Source of the DNA: Larkinella punicea
GTDB taxonomy: Bacteria > Bacteroidota > Bacteroidia > Cytophagales > Spirosomataceae
Assembly: GCF_003334855.1 (NCBI RefSeq)
Contig: NZ_QOWE01000010.1
Coordinates: forward strand, 124,001 to 188,000
Direction: 5' to 3'
DNA: 64,000 nucleotides
Within the stretch, counting starts at the first letter, position 1, and every line of letters begins with the position of its first letter. Both the position numbers and the translations under genes were made by a program. Of this stretch, positions 35,782-44,837 are shown in pieces. Under the pieces are notes generated by a model, which saw only the letters and a program-made list of their open reading frames with translations, was not told the origin of the DNA and did no database searches.

Positions 35782-36087
35782 AGTTAGCAAGGTTTGAAAA
35801 GGCTTTTTTGGTAGAAACCTATATCCCCAACCCCCTAAAGTAGGCCAAATGGTCGTCATTTTGCAGCCCTCTTTAGGGGGTTGGGGGTATATCTGTAACC
35901 ATAAGCGACGACGCACCGATTTTTACTATTCATTTTCCGCCGAAGGTGCCGGTATTGTCGGTACCGGTTCGCGTTTCCGGAAAAGAATCCTCCACTTAAG
36001 GCCCCGTTTTTTCCACTTAACCAAAATATTTTCCACCGTAGGCGGGTTCCGTTTTACCTTGCGGCCGTAAACGAAACAACACACCTG
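35782..36087. other. Intergenic region with an inverted repeat, between divergent genes
   Basis: 306 bases between the start of the Gfo/Idh operon (reverse) and a small secreted protein gene (forward). It holds the inverted repeat at 35820-35891 and, further right, TACCTTGC near 36056, a weak match to a -7 element for the forward gene. Nothing else is recognised. Confidence 0.4.
35820..35891. repeat. 21-base intergenic inverted repeat upstream of the Gfo/Idh operon
   Basis: Arms at 35820-35840 and 35871-35891 pair over 21 bases with one T-G pair. The core CCCCAACCCCCTAAAG / CTTTAGGGGGTTGGGG is perfect, and the loop has 30 bases. It shares the CCCCTAAAG motif with the repeat at 29549-29631. 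It lies in the leader of the Gfo/Idh operon on the reverse strand. Confidence 0.8.
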
Positions 36088-36345
36088 ATGAATCTGAATG
36101 TAAAGTTAGTCCCCTCAGCGTTGGGGCTCGTGATTGGCCTGGCCATTCTGGCCGCCGGTGGCCCCGAATACGGAGTCGTTCGAACCAAAAAACCGGTCAA
36201 TCCGGCATCGGCGGTTCATAAAACGAATGGGAAGACGACGACTCAAAAGAAACCGGGTCGGTCGGCGGTAGACTGCCGTACGGCCTATGTTGGTAAACAG
36301 ACCCGGAATGAGCCTCTGGAGTGGCCTATTGAAAACTACAAATAA
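36088..36345 (+). CDS. Small secreted or membrane-anchored hypothetical protein
   Basis: An 85-residue protein with one hydrophobic segment near the N terminus (about residues 9-24, LVPSALGLVIGLAILAAGG) and then a basic, Thr/Lys/Pro-rich hydrophilic tail. No family is recognised. The hydrophobic segment may be a signal peptide or an anchor. Moderate support: an ATG start, a plausible hydrophobicity pattern and no overlapping gene. Confidence 0.5.
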   Translation: MNLNVKLVPSALGLVIGLAILAAGGPEYGVVRTKKPVNPASAVHKTNGKTTTQKKPGRSAVDCRTAYVGKQTRNEPLEWPIENYK

Positions 36346-36396
36346 TACTGATATTACCCTGACAATCAACCTTATACCACTGAATCCCAGCCGGTT

Positions 36397-36612
36397 TTAG
36401 CCGTTCTTCTGCAAAGAGCGAAACCGGTTAATACCTTTGGAGGGGTTAAATAAGCGGTCTCCCGGAATGGCTTTGTGTTGCTGTTTACGCACCAGCGTCC
36501 GGCTTAAAAAGCCTTCGCTCGCGGGCGTATGTTCCAGCAATACGGTAACTTTTTTGTTCAGGTGTTCAATTTGAAGCTGTAAATCAGCCAGTTGTTTTTC
36601 TATGTTTTTCAT
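36397..36612 (-). CDS. Small hypothetical protein with N-terminal coiled coil
   Basis: A 71-residue cytoplasmic protein. Residues about 2-28 (IEKQLADLQLQIEHLNKKV) have the heptad pattern of a short coiled coil, and the rest is basic. No family is recognised. The reverse-strand leader (36613 onward) is AT-rich, as expected for a gene start. The gene is plausible but unconfirmed. Confidence 0.45.
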   Translation of the reverse strand: MKNIEKQLADLQLQIEHLNKKVTVLLEHTPASEGFLSRTLVRKQQHKAIPGDRLFNPSKGINRFRSLQKNG

Positions 36613-36914
36613 GGTGCAAATGCGTAGGGTGTGTAAATCAATAATTGCTTTAGTACAATTACAAGACTTTAACGATTCATCTCCAGTTCACTATTAATCT
36701 CCTACCCAATACTACAATATTCTGATCAAAAGAGTTTTACAGAATTTATTTCTTAATAAAGGTTTGTTCTATCGTCAAGCTATATCACCGAATAATACAA
36801 CAATTGGCAAAATCTTCAAATATATACTTCCAATAGTCATACGGCAAGATTTGGCGGTTTCGCCCGCTGTCTTTGCGGCCCATTCAGTATCTTTCGGAGC
36901 CTTACACGCCCGAC
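36613..36914. other. AT-rich intergenic region before the amidohydrolase gene
   Basis: About 300 bases between a reverse small gene and the forward propeller/amidohydrolase gene. TGTCTTTG at 36868-36875 matches the -7 consensus in seven of eight positions and lies 39 bases before the ATG at 36915, but it has no well-spaced TTG. Nothing else is seen. Confidence 0.35.
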
Positions 36915-39900
36915 ATGAAGAAACTGTACACCGTAGCCGTAGCCCTGCTGGCTTCTACCCTTTCATTTGCCCAAAAATCCAAAGACACCTGGGACGTTGC
37001 CACGCCCCGGGGGCCTGCCAAAGAAGTCAGCCTAACGACCACCGAAGGAACCTGGATGAACCTCGACGTGAGTCCGGACGGCCGCGAAATCGTGTTCGAT
37101 CTTCTGGGCGATCTTTACACGCTACCCATCACCGGCGGCACCGCAAAGCTCTTGTCGGGCGGTTTGCCCCTGGAAGTTCAACCCCGCTACAGCCCCGACG
37201 GCCAACGGATTTCGTTCACCAGCGACCGCGCCGGGGGCGACAACATTTGGACCATGAACCGCGACGGCTCCGGGTTGCGCCAGATCACGAACGAAGACTT
37301 TCGATTGCTGAACAACGCCGTCTGGACGCCCGACGGCCAGTATCTCGTGGCCCGGAAACACTTTACGAGCCGCCGTTCGCTGGGGGCGGGTGAACTCTGG
37401 CTCTATCATGCCGGGGGCGCAACCGCCGGTTTGCAATTGACCAAACGGAAAAACGACCAGCAGGACGCCGGAGAACCCTGCGTTTCGCCCGACGGGCGGT
37501 ATGTCTATTTTAGTGAAGACGTGAGTCCGGGGCCGATTTTTCAGTACAACAAAGATCCCAACGGCCAGATTTACGCCATCAAACGGTTTGACCGGCAGAC
37601 GGGCGACATCAAGAATATTGTGACCGGCCCCGGTGGTGCGACCCGCCCGCAGGTTTCGCCCGACGGACGGCAACTGGCGTTTGTCCGGCGGGTTCGGACC
37701 AAAACCGTGCTGTACATCCACGATCTGAAAACCGGGGAGGAATTTCCGGTCTTCGATCAGCTCAACAAGGACCAGCAGGAAGCCTGGGCGATTATGGGCC
37801 TTTATCCCAACTACGACTGGCTGCCCGACGGCAAGGAACTCGTGATCTGGGCCAAAGGCAAACTGTTCCGGGTAACCGTTCAAACCGCCAAAGCGGTTGA
37901 AATCCCGTTCACGGTGAACGCCAAACTGACGGTTCAGGACGCGGTTCGCTTTCCGCAGACGGTTTTTTCGCCCACGTTCGATTCCAAAATGATCCGCCAC
38001 ACCCGGACCTCGCCCGACGAAAAAACGCTGGTTTTTCACGCAGCGGGTTATCTCTACCTGAAAAAACTGCCCAACGGCCAGCCCGAACGGTTGACCAAAG
38101 AAACCGCCAGTTTTGAATACGAACCCAGTTTTAGCCCCGACGGCAAATTCCTGCTCTACACCACCTGGAACGATTCGTTGACCGGCAGCATCCGCAAACT
38201 GAATCTCCAGTCCCGCAAAACCGAGACGCTGACCCGCGAAAAAGGCTTTTATAACACCCCGGTTTTCTCGCCCGATGGCTCCCAAATTGTGTATCGCAAG
38301 GGAACTGGGAACGGTTTTATGGGCTTTGCATACGGCAAAGAACCGGGTTTATACGTCATGCCGGGCGACGGCGGTGCCGCCAAATTCATTCGGGAAGACG
38401 GCGAAGAACCGCTGTTCAACCCCACCGGCGACCGGATTTTTTTCGTGGAAGATGGCGCAACGAAAGCCTTCAAAAGCGTTACGCTGAACAATTCCGACGA
38501 GCAAACGCATTTTACCTCGCAGTATGCCACCCGGTTTGTGCCAAGCCCCGACAACCGCTGGATTGCGTTTCAGGAGCTTTTTCAGCTCTACATCGCACCC
38601 TTCCCGGTGAGCGGAAAAGCCGCCGATCTCTCGGGTGGAACGAAAGCGTTTCCGTTGTATAAGGTAACGCGCGACGCCGGGGATTATCTGCACTGGTCGA
38701 ACGACAGCCAGAAATTGCACTGGACCATTGGCCCGGACTATTTCACCCGATCCATCCAGAACAGTTTTGCCTTTGTGGAAGGTGCCCCCGAAAAACTACC
38801 CGCCATCGACAGCACCGGAATACCGATCGGCCTGAAGCTGACGACCGATGTTCCGAAAGGCATCGTGGCATTCAAAGGAGCCACCATTCTGACGATGAAA
38901 GACGATGCGGTGATTGAAAACGGCGTGCTGGTGGTTCAGGATAACAAGATTCTGGCGGTTGGCCTGGCCAGCTCGGTCACGATTCCGGCGGGTGCCAAAA
39001 TCATCGACGCCACGGGCAAAACCATCATGCCCGGTTTGATCGATTCGCACGCCCACATCGGCACCGGCGACGGCAAATCGCCCCAACAACAATGGTCGTA
39101 TTTTACGAACCTGGCCTATGGCGTCACGACGGTTCACGATCCGTCGTCGAATACCGAGATGGTTTTCAGCCAGTCGGAAATGGTAAAAACCGGCCGGATG
39201 CTCGGACCACGGGTGTACTCGACCGGAACGATCATTTATGGAGCCGACGGCGATTTCAAGGCGGTGATCAACAGCCTGGACGACGCCCGGTCGCACCTCC
39301 GCCGGATGAAAGCCGTGGGAGCCTTTTCCGTTAAAAGTTACAACCAGCCTCGCCGGAATCAGCGCCAGCAGATCATTCAGGCCGCCCGCGAACTGGGCAT
39401 GATGGTGGTGCCGGAGGGCGGTTCGTTCTTCAACCACAACCTGACGATGGTCATGGACGGCCACACGACGGTGGAACACAACCTGCCGGTCGATCCGATT
39501 TATAAAGATGTTGTGTCGTTGTGGAGTAACAGCAAAACCGGTTATACACCGACGTTGATCGTGAGTTTTGGCAGTGTTTCCGGCGAATATTACTGGTATC
39601 AGAAAATGAATGTCTGGGAACAGGAACGTCTGCTGCGGTTTACGCCCCGCGCCGTGGTCGACAGCCGGTCGCGTCGGCGGACGATGTTGCCCGATGAAGA
39701 ATTCGGTCACATCGGAAATTCACAAACCGCCAGACAACTCGCGGATGCGGGCGTGAGCGTTCACCTCGGTGCCCACGGGCAGTTGCAGGGACTGGGTGCG
39801 CATTGGGAACTCTGGATGCTCGGCCAGGGCGGCATTTCTAACCTGCAGGCGCTGAAACAGGCCACGATTGGGCCGGCCAAAAACCTGGGACTGGACAAGG

Positions 39901-40169
39901 AGATTGGTTCGTTGGAAGCTGGAAAGCTGGCGGATCTGCTGGTGCTCGACAAAAACCCATTGCAGGACCTGCGCAACAGCCAGTTCATTCAGTATGTGAT
40001 GATCAACGGGCGGCTATTCGATGCCGCCACGATGAACGAAACCGGGAACTACACCCGGACGCGCGGCAAGTTTTTCTGGGAAAACAACCGATCCAACGAC
40101 GCCTTCGACTGGCATGCCGAAACGCAGAGCTTCGGACACATTCACTGCGTGTGTCAGGGGTTGCATTGA
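36915..40169 (+). CDS. Exported TolB-like propeller fused to amidohydrolase
   Basis: A 1084-residue exported protein with a signal peptide (about 1-19, ending LSFAQ). Residues about 40-640 carry PD40/WD40-like repeats with the recurring SPDGR motif (e.g. VSPDGREIVF, YSPDGQRISF, FSPDGKFLLY), forming one or two beta-propellers. Residues about 660-1060 are a metal-dependent amidohydrolase. DSHAHIG gives the HxH metal ligands (His712, His714), Lys807 in FSVKSYNQP is a candidate bridging Lys, and histidines in VEHN and LGAHGQ follow. It probably hydrolyses a cyclic amide or peptide-like substrate outside the cytoplasm. The substrate is unknown. ATG 36915 fits the signal peptide. Confidence 0.9.
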   Translation: MKKLYTVAVALLASTLSFAQKSKDTWDVATPRGPAKEVSLTTTEGTWMNLDVSPDGREIVFDLLGDLYTLPITGGTAKLLSGGLPLEVQPRYSPDGQRISFTSDRAGGDNIWTMNRDGSGLRQITNEDFRLLNNAVWTPDGQYLVARKHFTSRRSLGAGELWLYHAGGATAGLQLTKRKNDQQDAGEPCVSPDGRYVYFSEDVSPGPIFQYNKDPNGQIYAIKRFDRQTGDIKNIVTGPGGATRPQVSPDGRQLAFVRRVRTKTVLYIHDLKTGEEFPVFDQLNKDQQEAWAIMGLYPNYDWLPDGKELVIWAKGKLFRVTVQTAKAVEIPFTVNAKLTVQDAVRFPQTVFSPTFDSKMIRHTRTSPDEKTLVFHAAGYLYLKKLPNGQPERLTKETASFEYEPSFSPDGKFLLYTTWNDSLTGSIRKLNLQSRKTETLTREKGFYNTPVFSPDGSQIVYRKGTGNGFMGFAYGKEPGLYVMPGDGGAAKFIREDGEEPLFNPTGDRIFFVEDGATKAFKSVTLNNSDEQTHFTSQYATRFVPSPDNRWIAFQELFQLYIAPFPVSGKAADLSGGTKAFPLYKVTRDAGDYLHWSNDSQKLHWTIGPDYFTRSIQNSFAFVEGAPEKLPAIDSTGIPIGLKLTTDVPKGIVAFKGATILTMKDDAVIENGVLVVQDNKILAVGLASSVTIPAGAKIIDATGKTIMPGLIDSHAHIGTGDGKSPQQQWSYFTNLAYGVTTVHDPSSNTEMVFSQSEMVKTGRMLGPRVYSTGTIIYGADGDFKAVINSLDDARSHLRRMKAVGAFSVKSYNQPRRNQRQQIIQAARELGMMVVPEGGSFFNHNLTMVMDGHTTVEHNLPVDPIYKDVVSLWSNSKTGYTPTLIVSFGSVSGEYYWYQKMNVWEQERLLRFTPRAVVDSRSRRRTMLPDEEFGHIGNSQTARQLADAGVSVHLGAHGQLQGLGAHWELWMLGQGGISNLQALKQATIGPAKNLGLDKEIGSLEAGKLADLLVLDKNPLQDLRNSQFIQYVMINGRLFDAATMNETGNYTRTRGKFFWENNRSNDAFDWHAETQSFGHIHCVCQGLH

Positions 40170-40295
40170 CCCCGGTATTTTTGCCGTATAATATATTAGT
40201 CTGGCAATCCGTTTCTTATTCGGCAGTGAAAACCACTGAACTAAAAATATTTCAATACATTGCAGCCACAAAATAAGCCTGAAAAATCGATCTGT

Positions 40296-40820
40296 ATGAA
40301 AAAAGCCCTCCTGCTCCTGTTGATGGGAACTACTCTGTTCGTAAGTTGTAGCAAAGATGATGACGATACCCCGGCGGTGAAAACCAAGGCTGAGTTAATT
40401 GCCCGCACCTGGGAAGTTCAAACCGGTATAATCACGGTAGGTGCCTACCCGGCTATCACTGGTTATACTAAAGGTGTCGCTGCGAACCCGTTGGATATGA
40501 GCAAGTTTCGTCTCGAATTTAAAAGCAATGGTGACTTGGTTCAATCCGGGTTAGATGGTACCTCTTCAACCGGAAAATGGGCATTGTCCGAAAATGACAC
40601 AAAATTGACCCTGACTTCTACTCAACTTCCCTCTGGTGATTCCTGGAAAGTTGACAACTTGACGGAGCAAAATCTGGACATCAGCCGCGATATCGCTGGC
40701 AATTCTACTGCTCCGGGGGATTTGTACTGGAAGAATCTGATTGATAATTACGGAAAGCCTCTTAATATTTCGTCAAAAGACGGTGCCAAAATCGTGGTTA
40801 AAACCATCCCGGTTAACTAA
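40296..40820 (+). CDS. Small lipoprotein, lipocalin-like
   Basis: A 174-residue lipoprotein with the signal MKKALLLLLMGTTLFVSC followed by the acidic SKDDDD tail. The mature part is beta-rich, with ELIARTWEVQTG at the start and a KLTLTSTQL strand, resembling the lipocalin-like proteins common in this phylum. ATG 40296 is used; a TTG 36 bases upstream gives only extra residues. It is followed directly by a very strong bidirectional terminator. Function unknown. Confidence 0.75.
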   Translation: MKKALLLLLMGTTLFVSCSKDDDDTPAVKTKAELIARTWEVQTGIITVGAYPAITGYTKGVAANPLDMSKFRLEFKSNGDLVQSGLDGTSSTGKWALSENDTKLTLTSTQLPSGDSWKVDNLTEQNLDISRDIAGNSTAPGDLYWKNLIDNYGKPLNISSKDGAKIVVKTIPVN

Positions 40821-40834
40821 AATCTAACATCTCT

Positions 40835-40886
40835 TTTAAACCAGAATAGCCCCGAAATCTCCATTTCGGGGCTATTCTGGTTTAAA
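40835..40886. terminator. Strong bidirectional terminator (24-base perfect stem)
   Basis: Arms at 40835-40858 and 40863-40886 are perfectly complementary over 24 bases with a 4-base loop (CTCC), flanked by T and A runs on both sides. It lies between the convergent lipoprotein and CHU_C genes. Confidence 0.9.
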
Positions 40887-40923
40887 ACCGTTCCATTATT
40901 GGCCATAACATGGAAACTAACCC

Positions 40924-43287
40924 TCAACGCAAAATTACCACGGTTCCCCGCAGCAAAGGCGCATCCGGCTTATAACGGATTGTATATACGTAAGCCCCCG
41001 GTGGCACCAGATCCCCTTTCAACTTGCCATCGAAGGGATGAGCGTAGCCGTCGGCCGATTGATAAATCACCTCACCCCAGCGGTTGAAAACCGCTACTTC
41101 GACGGCCGGAAAAGCGTCTACGCCTTTTAATTCCCAGACATCATTCTGGCCGTCGGCGTTGGGCGTGAACGCGCCCGGCACCCAGATTCGCTCGTAGACC
41201 GTTACCACCACCGTCCCCTCAGCCTGGCAGCCCGTCGCGTTTTCAACTTTCAACGTATAAACGATATCGTCTTCGATGGCGACCACCCGCGCATTGGCTT
41301 CAGTCGGATCGGCCAGATAGGTGGGCGGTGACCACGCGAATTTCACCGGATCACCGGTTAATACCGGGCTGATGGTCAGCGAAGTACCCATCGAGGTGAT
41401 CATTTCTTCCGGTAACAGAATTGTTGGAATGGGGGCCACCACGGCGGTTTGCTGCGCCACGGCCGCCGGACATTCCGGCGCAAAGTTGACCGAATACGTC
41501 AACACGTGGTTTCCGATCCCGGCGGCTTTCGCATCATACTGCGTTCCCGACACGCCCGGCCCTCCGAAAGTTCCTCCTGCCGGTGTTCCCGTCAGTGAAA
41601 AAACCGGGCCTTCCGTACCGCAAACCGGCGGAACGGCGTCCATCGTAACGGTGATGGCGGGAATCTGCGCAACGGCGAAGGGGGCGGATATGGCTTTGCA
41701 ACCATTTTCCGCGGTTACTTCCACGACGTAGGTTCCGGCGGTTTGCACCGGAAAAACCGGATCGGTGACCGTTGCGACGGGCTGACCATCCCGTTGCCAG
41801 GCAAAGCTGACCCCACCGACGCCTTCCAGCGTCAACGCAGCACCGGGGCAAATCCGGTTTTGCGATGAACGGATAGCCGCCTGCACGGCGGGTGCGCGGG
41901 TAATCGAAAGGGCACCGGTATTGTAGATACAGCCGTACTGCGTCTGGGTTAACACAGCCCGGTATTCTCCCGGCTGATTGACTGTCAGGGTGTTATCGAC
42001 AGAAGGCGTTATTAGCAATTTATCGTCTTTAAACCATTGGTAAGCGATGTCGTTTCCTCCCAAAACCCGCAGGACGACGGAACCATCCGTGGCGCACAAC
42101 TGCCCGGTTACATTGAGATCCGAGGTGAGATCCACCACCTTGAGCGTCACATTCTGGGAACCGCTGGCCTTGCCGCACTGGGTTTTCATCGAAACAAAAA
42201 CCGAATACGCACCCGGTTCGTTAACCTGGAGTTTGGTGCCGGTGGCATCGGGCAGGTTCAGGCCGTCGCGTCGCCACTGGTAATTCCAGTCCGGGTTGAC
42301 GGTCGTCTGGAGTTCCAGCGTTTTTCCCTTGCAGATCGTAAATTCGGTATTGGCCGGCAAACCGGTGGCCCAGACCGTGGGGTTCGGGGCCGTAACCGGG
42401 GGGCAGTCGATCACCAGAAACTGAAAGTCCCGCCGAACCTCCCCAATTTTCACCCCGTTGCGGTATTCTTCTACCTTAACCGCAAAAACGAACAACCCCA
42501 ACTGGTTGGGCGTCACCGACAACTGCCCGCTCCGGGCATCAACGGCCAGCGTCGGACTGCCGGGAATGGCGCTGTTGGCGCTAAAACCGCTCAACCATTG
42601 GACATCCGGATACGGCCCGGCGGTGGCTTCCTGATTGCGGCCCGTTCCGTTTTTGTTGAGGGGTGTCACCATCGAATACCGGAGTTCATCGCCATCGGGG
42701 TCGGTGCCGCCAAAGGCAAACGAAAAAGCCTCGTTGATGCAGAGGTATTCGCCGTTGATGGGATTGAAGCGGGGGGATGAATTATTGAAGTACTGACCGC
42801 TTTTTTGCAGAGCCGGAAATTCGAGGTAAAACGTAAATCCGGTTTGGACGGGGTTGTTGATGTTGTTGATCCCGGCGTTGCGGTTTTGGGTCTGAAACGA
42901 CATATAATACCCACCGGCATCGTTGTAAAGGGCGGGATCGAGCTGAATGTCAGCCCCGAACGTGGCGGCAATCACCCGCTGATTCTGCGAGGTGGCACAG
43001 GCTTCATTCGTAAAGACCACACGTTCCCGCTGAGCCGTTTCCGATACGGTGAATACCAGCATCCGGGCGTTGTCGCGCAGTCGGAAAATCCCGATCTGCC
43101 CCCCGGTGGTTTGGGCCGCCCGGTTGTTGTCTTCGAGGTAATTGATCACCGTGATTTGAAAGTGTCCCGGCACATCGCCAATCGCCCGCATTTCGATCTG
43201 CCCGCCGACCTGGTGGGTAGCCAAAACCGGAAAGGCAAAGCCCAGCAGCAGAAGCCAGAGCAAAGCTCGGTTAAAAACGGGAAGCAT
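40924..43287 (-). CDS. T9SS-exported cell-surface protein with gliding-motility C-terminal domain
   Basis: A 787-residue secreted protein. The signal peptide (about 1-23, ending PVLA) is followed by a beta-rich N-terminal domain (about 25-300, with an acidic NPINGEYLCINEAFSFAFGG stretch) and several Ig/PKD-like modules (about 305-680). The C-terminal type B sorting domain (about 700-787) has the hallmarks VPGAFTPNADGQNDVWEL, VFNRWGEVIYQS and GAYVYTIRY. This domain directs export by the type IX secretion system. The role is probably adhesion or surface display; the ligand is unknown. Confidence 0.9.
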   Translation of the reverse strand: MLPVFNRALLWLLLLGFAFPVLATHQVGGQIEMRAIGDVPGHFQITVINYLEDNNRAAQTTGGQIGIFRLRDNARMLVFTVSETAQRERVVFTNEACATSQNQRVIAATFGADIQLDPALYNDAGGYYMSFQTQNRNAGINNINNPVQTGFTFYLEFPALQKSGQYFNNSSPRFNPINGEYLCINEAFSFAFGGTDPDGDELRYSMVTPLNKNGTGRNQEATAGPYPDVQWLSGFSANSAIPGSPTLAVDARSGQLSVTPNQLGLFVFAVKVEEYRNGVKIGEVRRDFQFLVIDCPPVTAPNPTVWATGLPANTEFTICKGKTLELQTTVNPDWNYQWRRDGLNLPDATGTKLQVNEPGAYSVFVSMKTQCGKASGSQNVTLKVVDLTSDLNVTGQLCATDGSVVLRVLGGNDIAYQWFKDDKLLITPSVDNTLTVNQPGEYRAVLTQTQYGCIYNTGALSITRAPAVQAAIRSSQNRICPGAALTLEGVGGVSFAWQRDGQPVATVTDPVFPVQTAGTYVVEVTAENGCKAISAPFAVAQIPAITVTMDAVPPVCGTEGPVFSLTGTPAGGTFGGPGVSGTQYDAKAAGIGNHVLTYSVNFAPECPAAVAQQTAVVAPIPTILLPEEMITSMGTSLTISPVLTGDPVKFAWSPPTYLADPTEANARVVAIEDDIVYTLKVENATGCQAEGTVVVTVYERIWVPGAFTPNADGQNDVWELKGVDAFPAVEVAVFNRWGEVIYQSADGYAHPFDGKLKGDLVPPGAYVYTIRYKPDAPLLRGTVVILR

Positions 43288-43528
43288 GGGTCAGACAGTA
43301 GAAATGGGCGATACGAACGTATTTTTAAAATACCATTCAGACCACTAAAGTTACTCTTTTTTAAATATCGTAACTTAAAATAAATACCGCAAAATCAAGA
43401 CATGTAGGGAGTTGTACCGCCCGGCAGTCGTTCAATACGGTTCTCTACCGGTAAATACGCGGGAATGCATCTGCCCGTTGCAGATGTTACCAAATTTTGT
43501 TAAAGGGTTGATTTCCCCGAGCCTGGAT

Positions 43529-44392
43529 CTATTTCCGCAAATCCCGGTATCCAATCAACTGAATGCCTTTGGCCTTGATGAGCGCTTTGACTTTAGGGCT
43601 GGTCCAGGCGTCGGTGACGCCCTGGCGGTCGACGGCCACCTGCTCGTATCCAATGTGGTGAATGGCCCGCAACTCCGGGGTGTCGAGTCCGGGATGGTCG
43701 ACAAACAGGTAGGTTTTGCCGGTTTCGAGGCTTTCGAGCATTTTGGAAAAGCTCTCAATTTTCTCTTCCGAGGTCGCGTGGGCGCCCAGATAGCCGACGC
43801 CCGTCACGCCCCAATCCTGCATATTCCGATCCAGAATCAGGAGGTTGTATTCTTTCGCCAGCTTCAGAATCAGGGCTTTCACGTCGTCGCCCATGCCGGT
43901 GCAACCCATGTGACCCGAAACGTGGCTGATGCGGGGAATCTTTTTCAGGCCCATTTCAATCTGCGCCCGAAACTCTTTTTCAACGTCTTCCAGTTTCCAG
44001 TCGTTCTCGACCAGTGCGCGTTTGGGGTAGTTTTTGTTCGGATAAATCATCGGATAGAAATACCCGTCAGCATCGCGCAGGCTCGGGCAGGCTGAAACCG
44101 GTCGCCACTTCACATTGTCCCATTCGCTGGTCAGGGCCAGGTGAATGCCCACGTCGATGTCCGGAATATCTTTCAGCATCTCGACGGCTTCGGGAAACCA
44201 GGGCGAGGGTACAATCACTTCGATGGACGACTCAATGCCTTCTTTATAGCATTTCACCAACGCTTCGTTGCCCGAATGCGAATACCCCATGTCGTCACCC
44301 CGAACGATCAGGCGGGGCGGTTTGGGTTGAGCAAAAGCCGTACACAGACTAATAAGCAGGAATCCGGGCAGAAACAGGCAGTTTTTTTTCAT
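43529..44392 (-). CDS. ChbG/YdjC-like carbohydrate deacetylase family protein
   Basis: A 287-residue protein with a signal peptide (about 1-21, ending TAFAQ). It has the ChbG/HpnK-type metal motif RGDDMGYS (Asp33, Asp34), the DVGIHLALTSEW motif (His84) and a HVSGHMGC stretch. The family removes acetyl groups from sugars, such as N-acetylglucosamine in diacetylchitobiose, in related proteins. Here it is exported, unlike cytoplasmic ChbG, so the substrate may be a cell-wall or polymer sugar. It is in the same orientation as the CHU_C gene, with a 241-base gap. Confidence 0.85.
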   Translation of the reverse strand: MKKNCLFLPGFLLISLCTAFAQPKPPRLIVRGDDMGYSHSGNEALVKCYKEGIESSIEVIVPSPWFPEAVEMLKDIPDIDVGIHLALTSEWDNVKWRPVSACPSLRDADGYFYPMIYPNKNYPKRALVENDWKLEDVEKEFRAQIEMGLKKIPRISHVSGHMGCTGMGDDVKALILKLAKEYNLLILDRNMQDWGVTGVGYLGAHATSEEKIESFSKMLESLETGKTYLFVDHPGLDTPELRAIHHIGYEQVAVDRQGVTDAWTSPKVKALIKAKGIQLIGYRDLRK

Positions 44393-44837
44393 CGGTCAGG
44401 GGCTGAAATCTATAAAGCCGGATTGCGATGGCCTATACTGGTTCTCCCCCGAATTAGCCACCCCTAGCGACCAGCTTACTTTAAATAATCATATTATTTG
44501 ATAAAATAAATAAACTACATAATAAAATAAATATAATCATATAGGCAATATTTCTATATACAGATATACTATTCTGGTAAATTCAATATTTAGAATAAAA
44601 ATTTTAATTATTTATATATTTTTAAAATATTATTTGGTTGAATCACAACTATTCAATTACATTAGATTTTTAATAATTTTAATAAATATGACCAAAATCA
44701 GCTTAATTTTTATTTATTTTTTTTAAAAAAGATATAATCTTGCCAAATTTAGATTGTATTATACACCTTACTGTTTTTAAAATTTTTAACCAAAAAACCA
44801 AAAAAGTTCTATTTCACTTCATTAATCACCATTCTCT
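44393..44837. other. AT-rich intergenic region upstream of the first SusC gene
   Basis: About 445 bases of very AT-rich sequence between the divergent deacetylase and SusC genes. TAATCTTG at 44735-44742 resembles the -7 consensus with one mismatch. No reading frame or repeat of interest was seen. Confidence 0.35.

Noticed and set aside
35782-35916. N-terminal extension of the first Gfo/Idh protein
   Set aside because: The added residues are translated from the inverted repeat at 35820-35891 and precede a proper Tat signal.
36764-37393. Forward frame overlapping the start of the propeller/amidohydrolase gene in another frame
   Set aside because: Arg/Pro/His-rich out-of-frame translation. The signal peptide and SPDGR blades fix the real frame.
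37122-38285. Reverse-strand frame (387 codons) opposite the propeller/amidohydrolase gene
   Set aside because: Antisense shadow of the PD40 repeats, with no recognisable fold.
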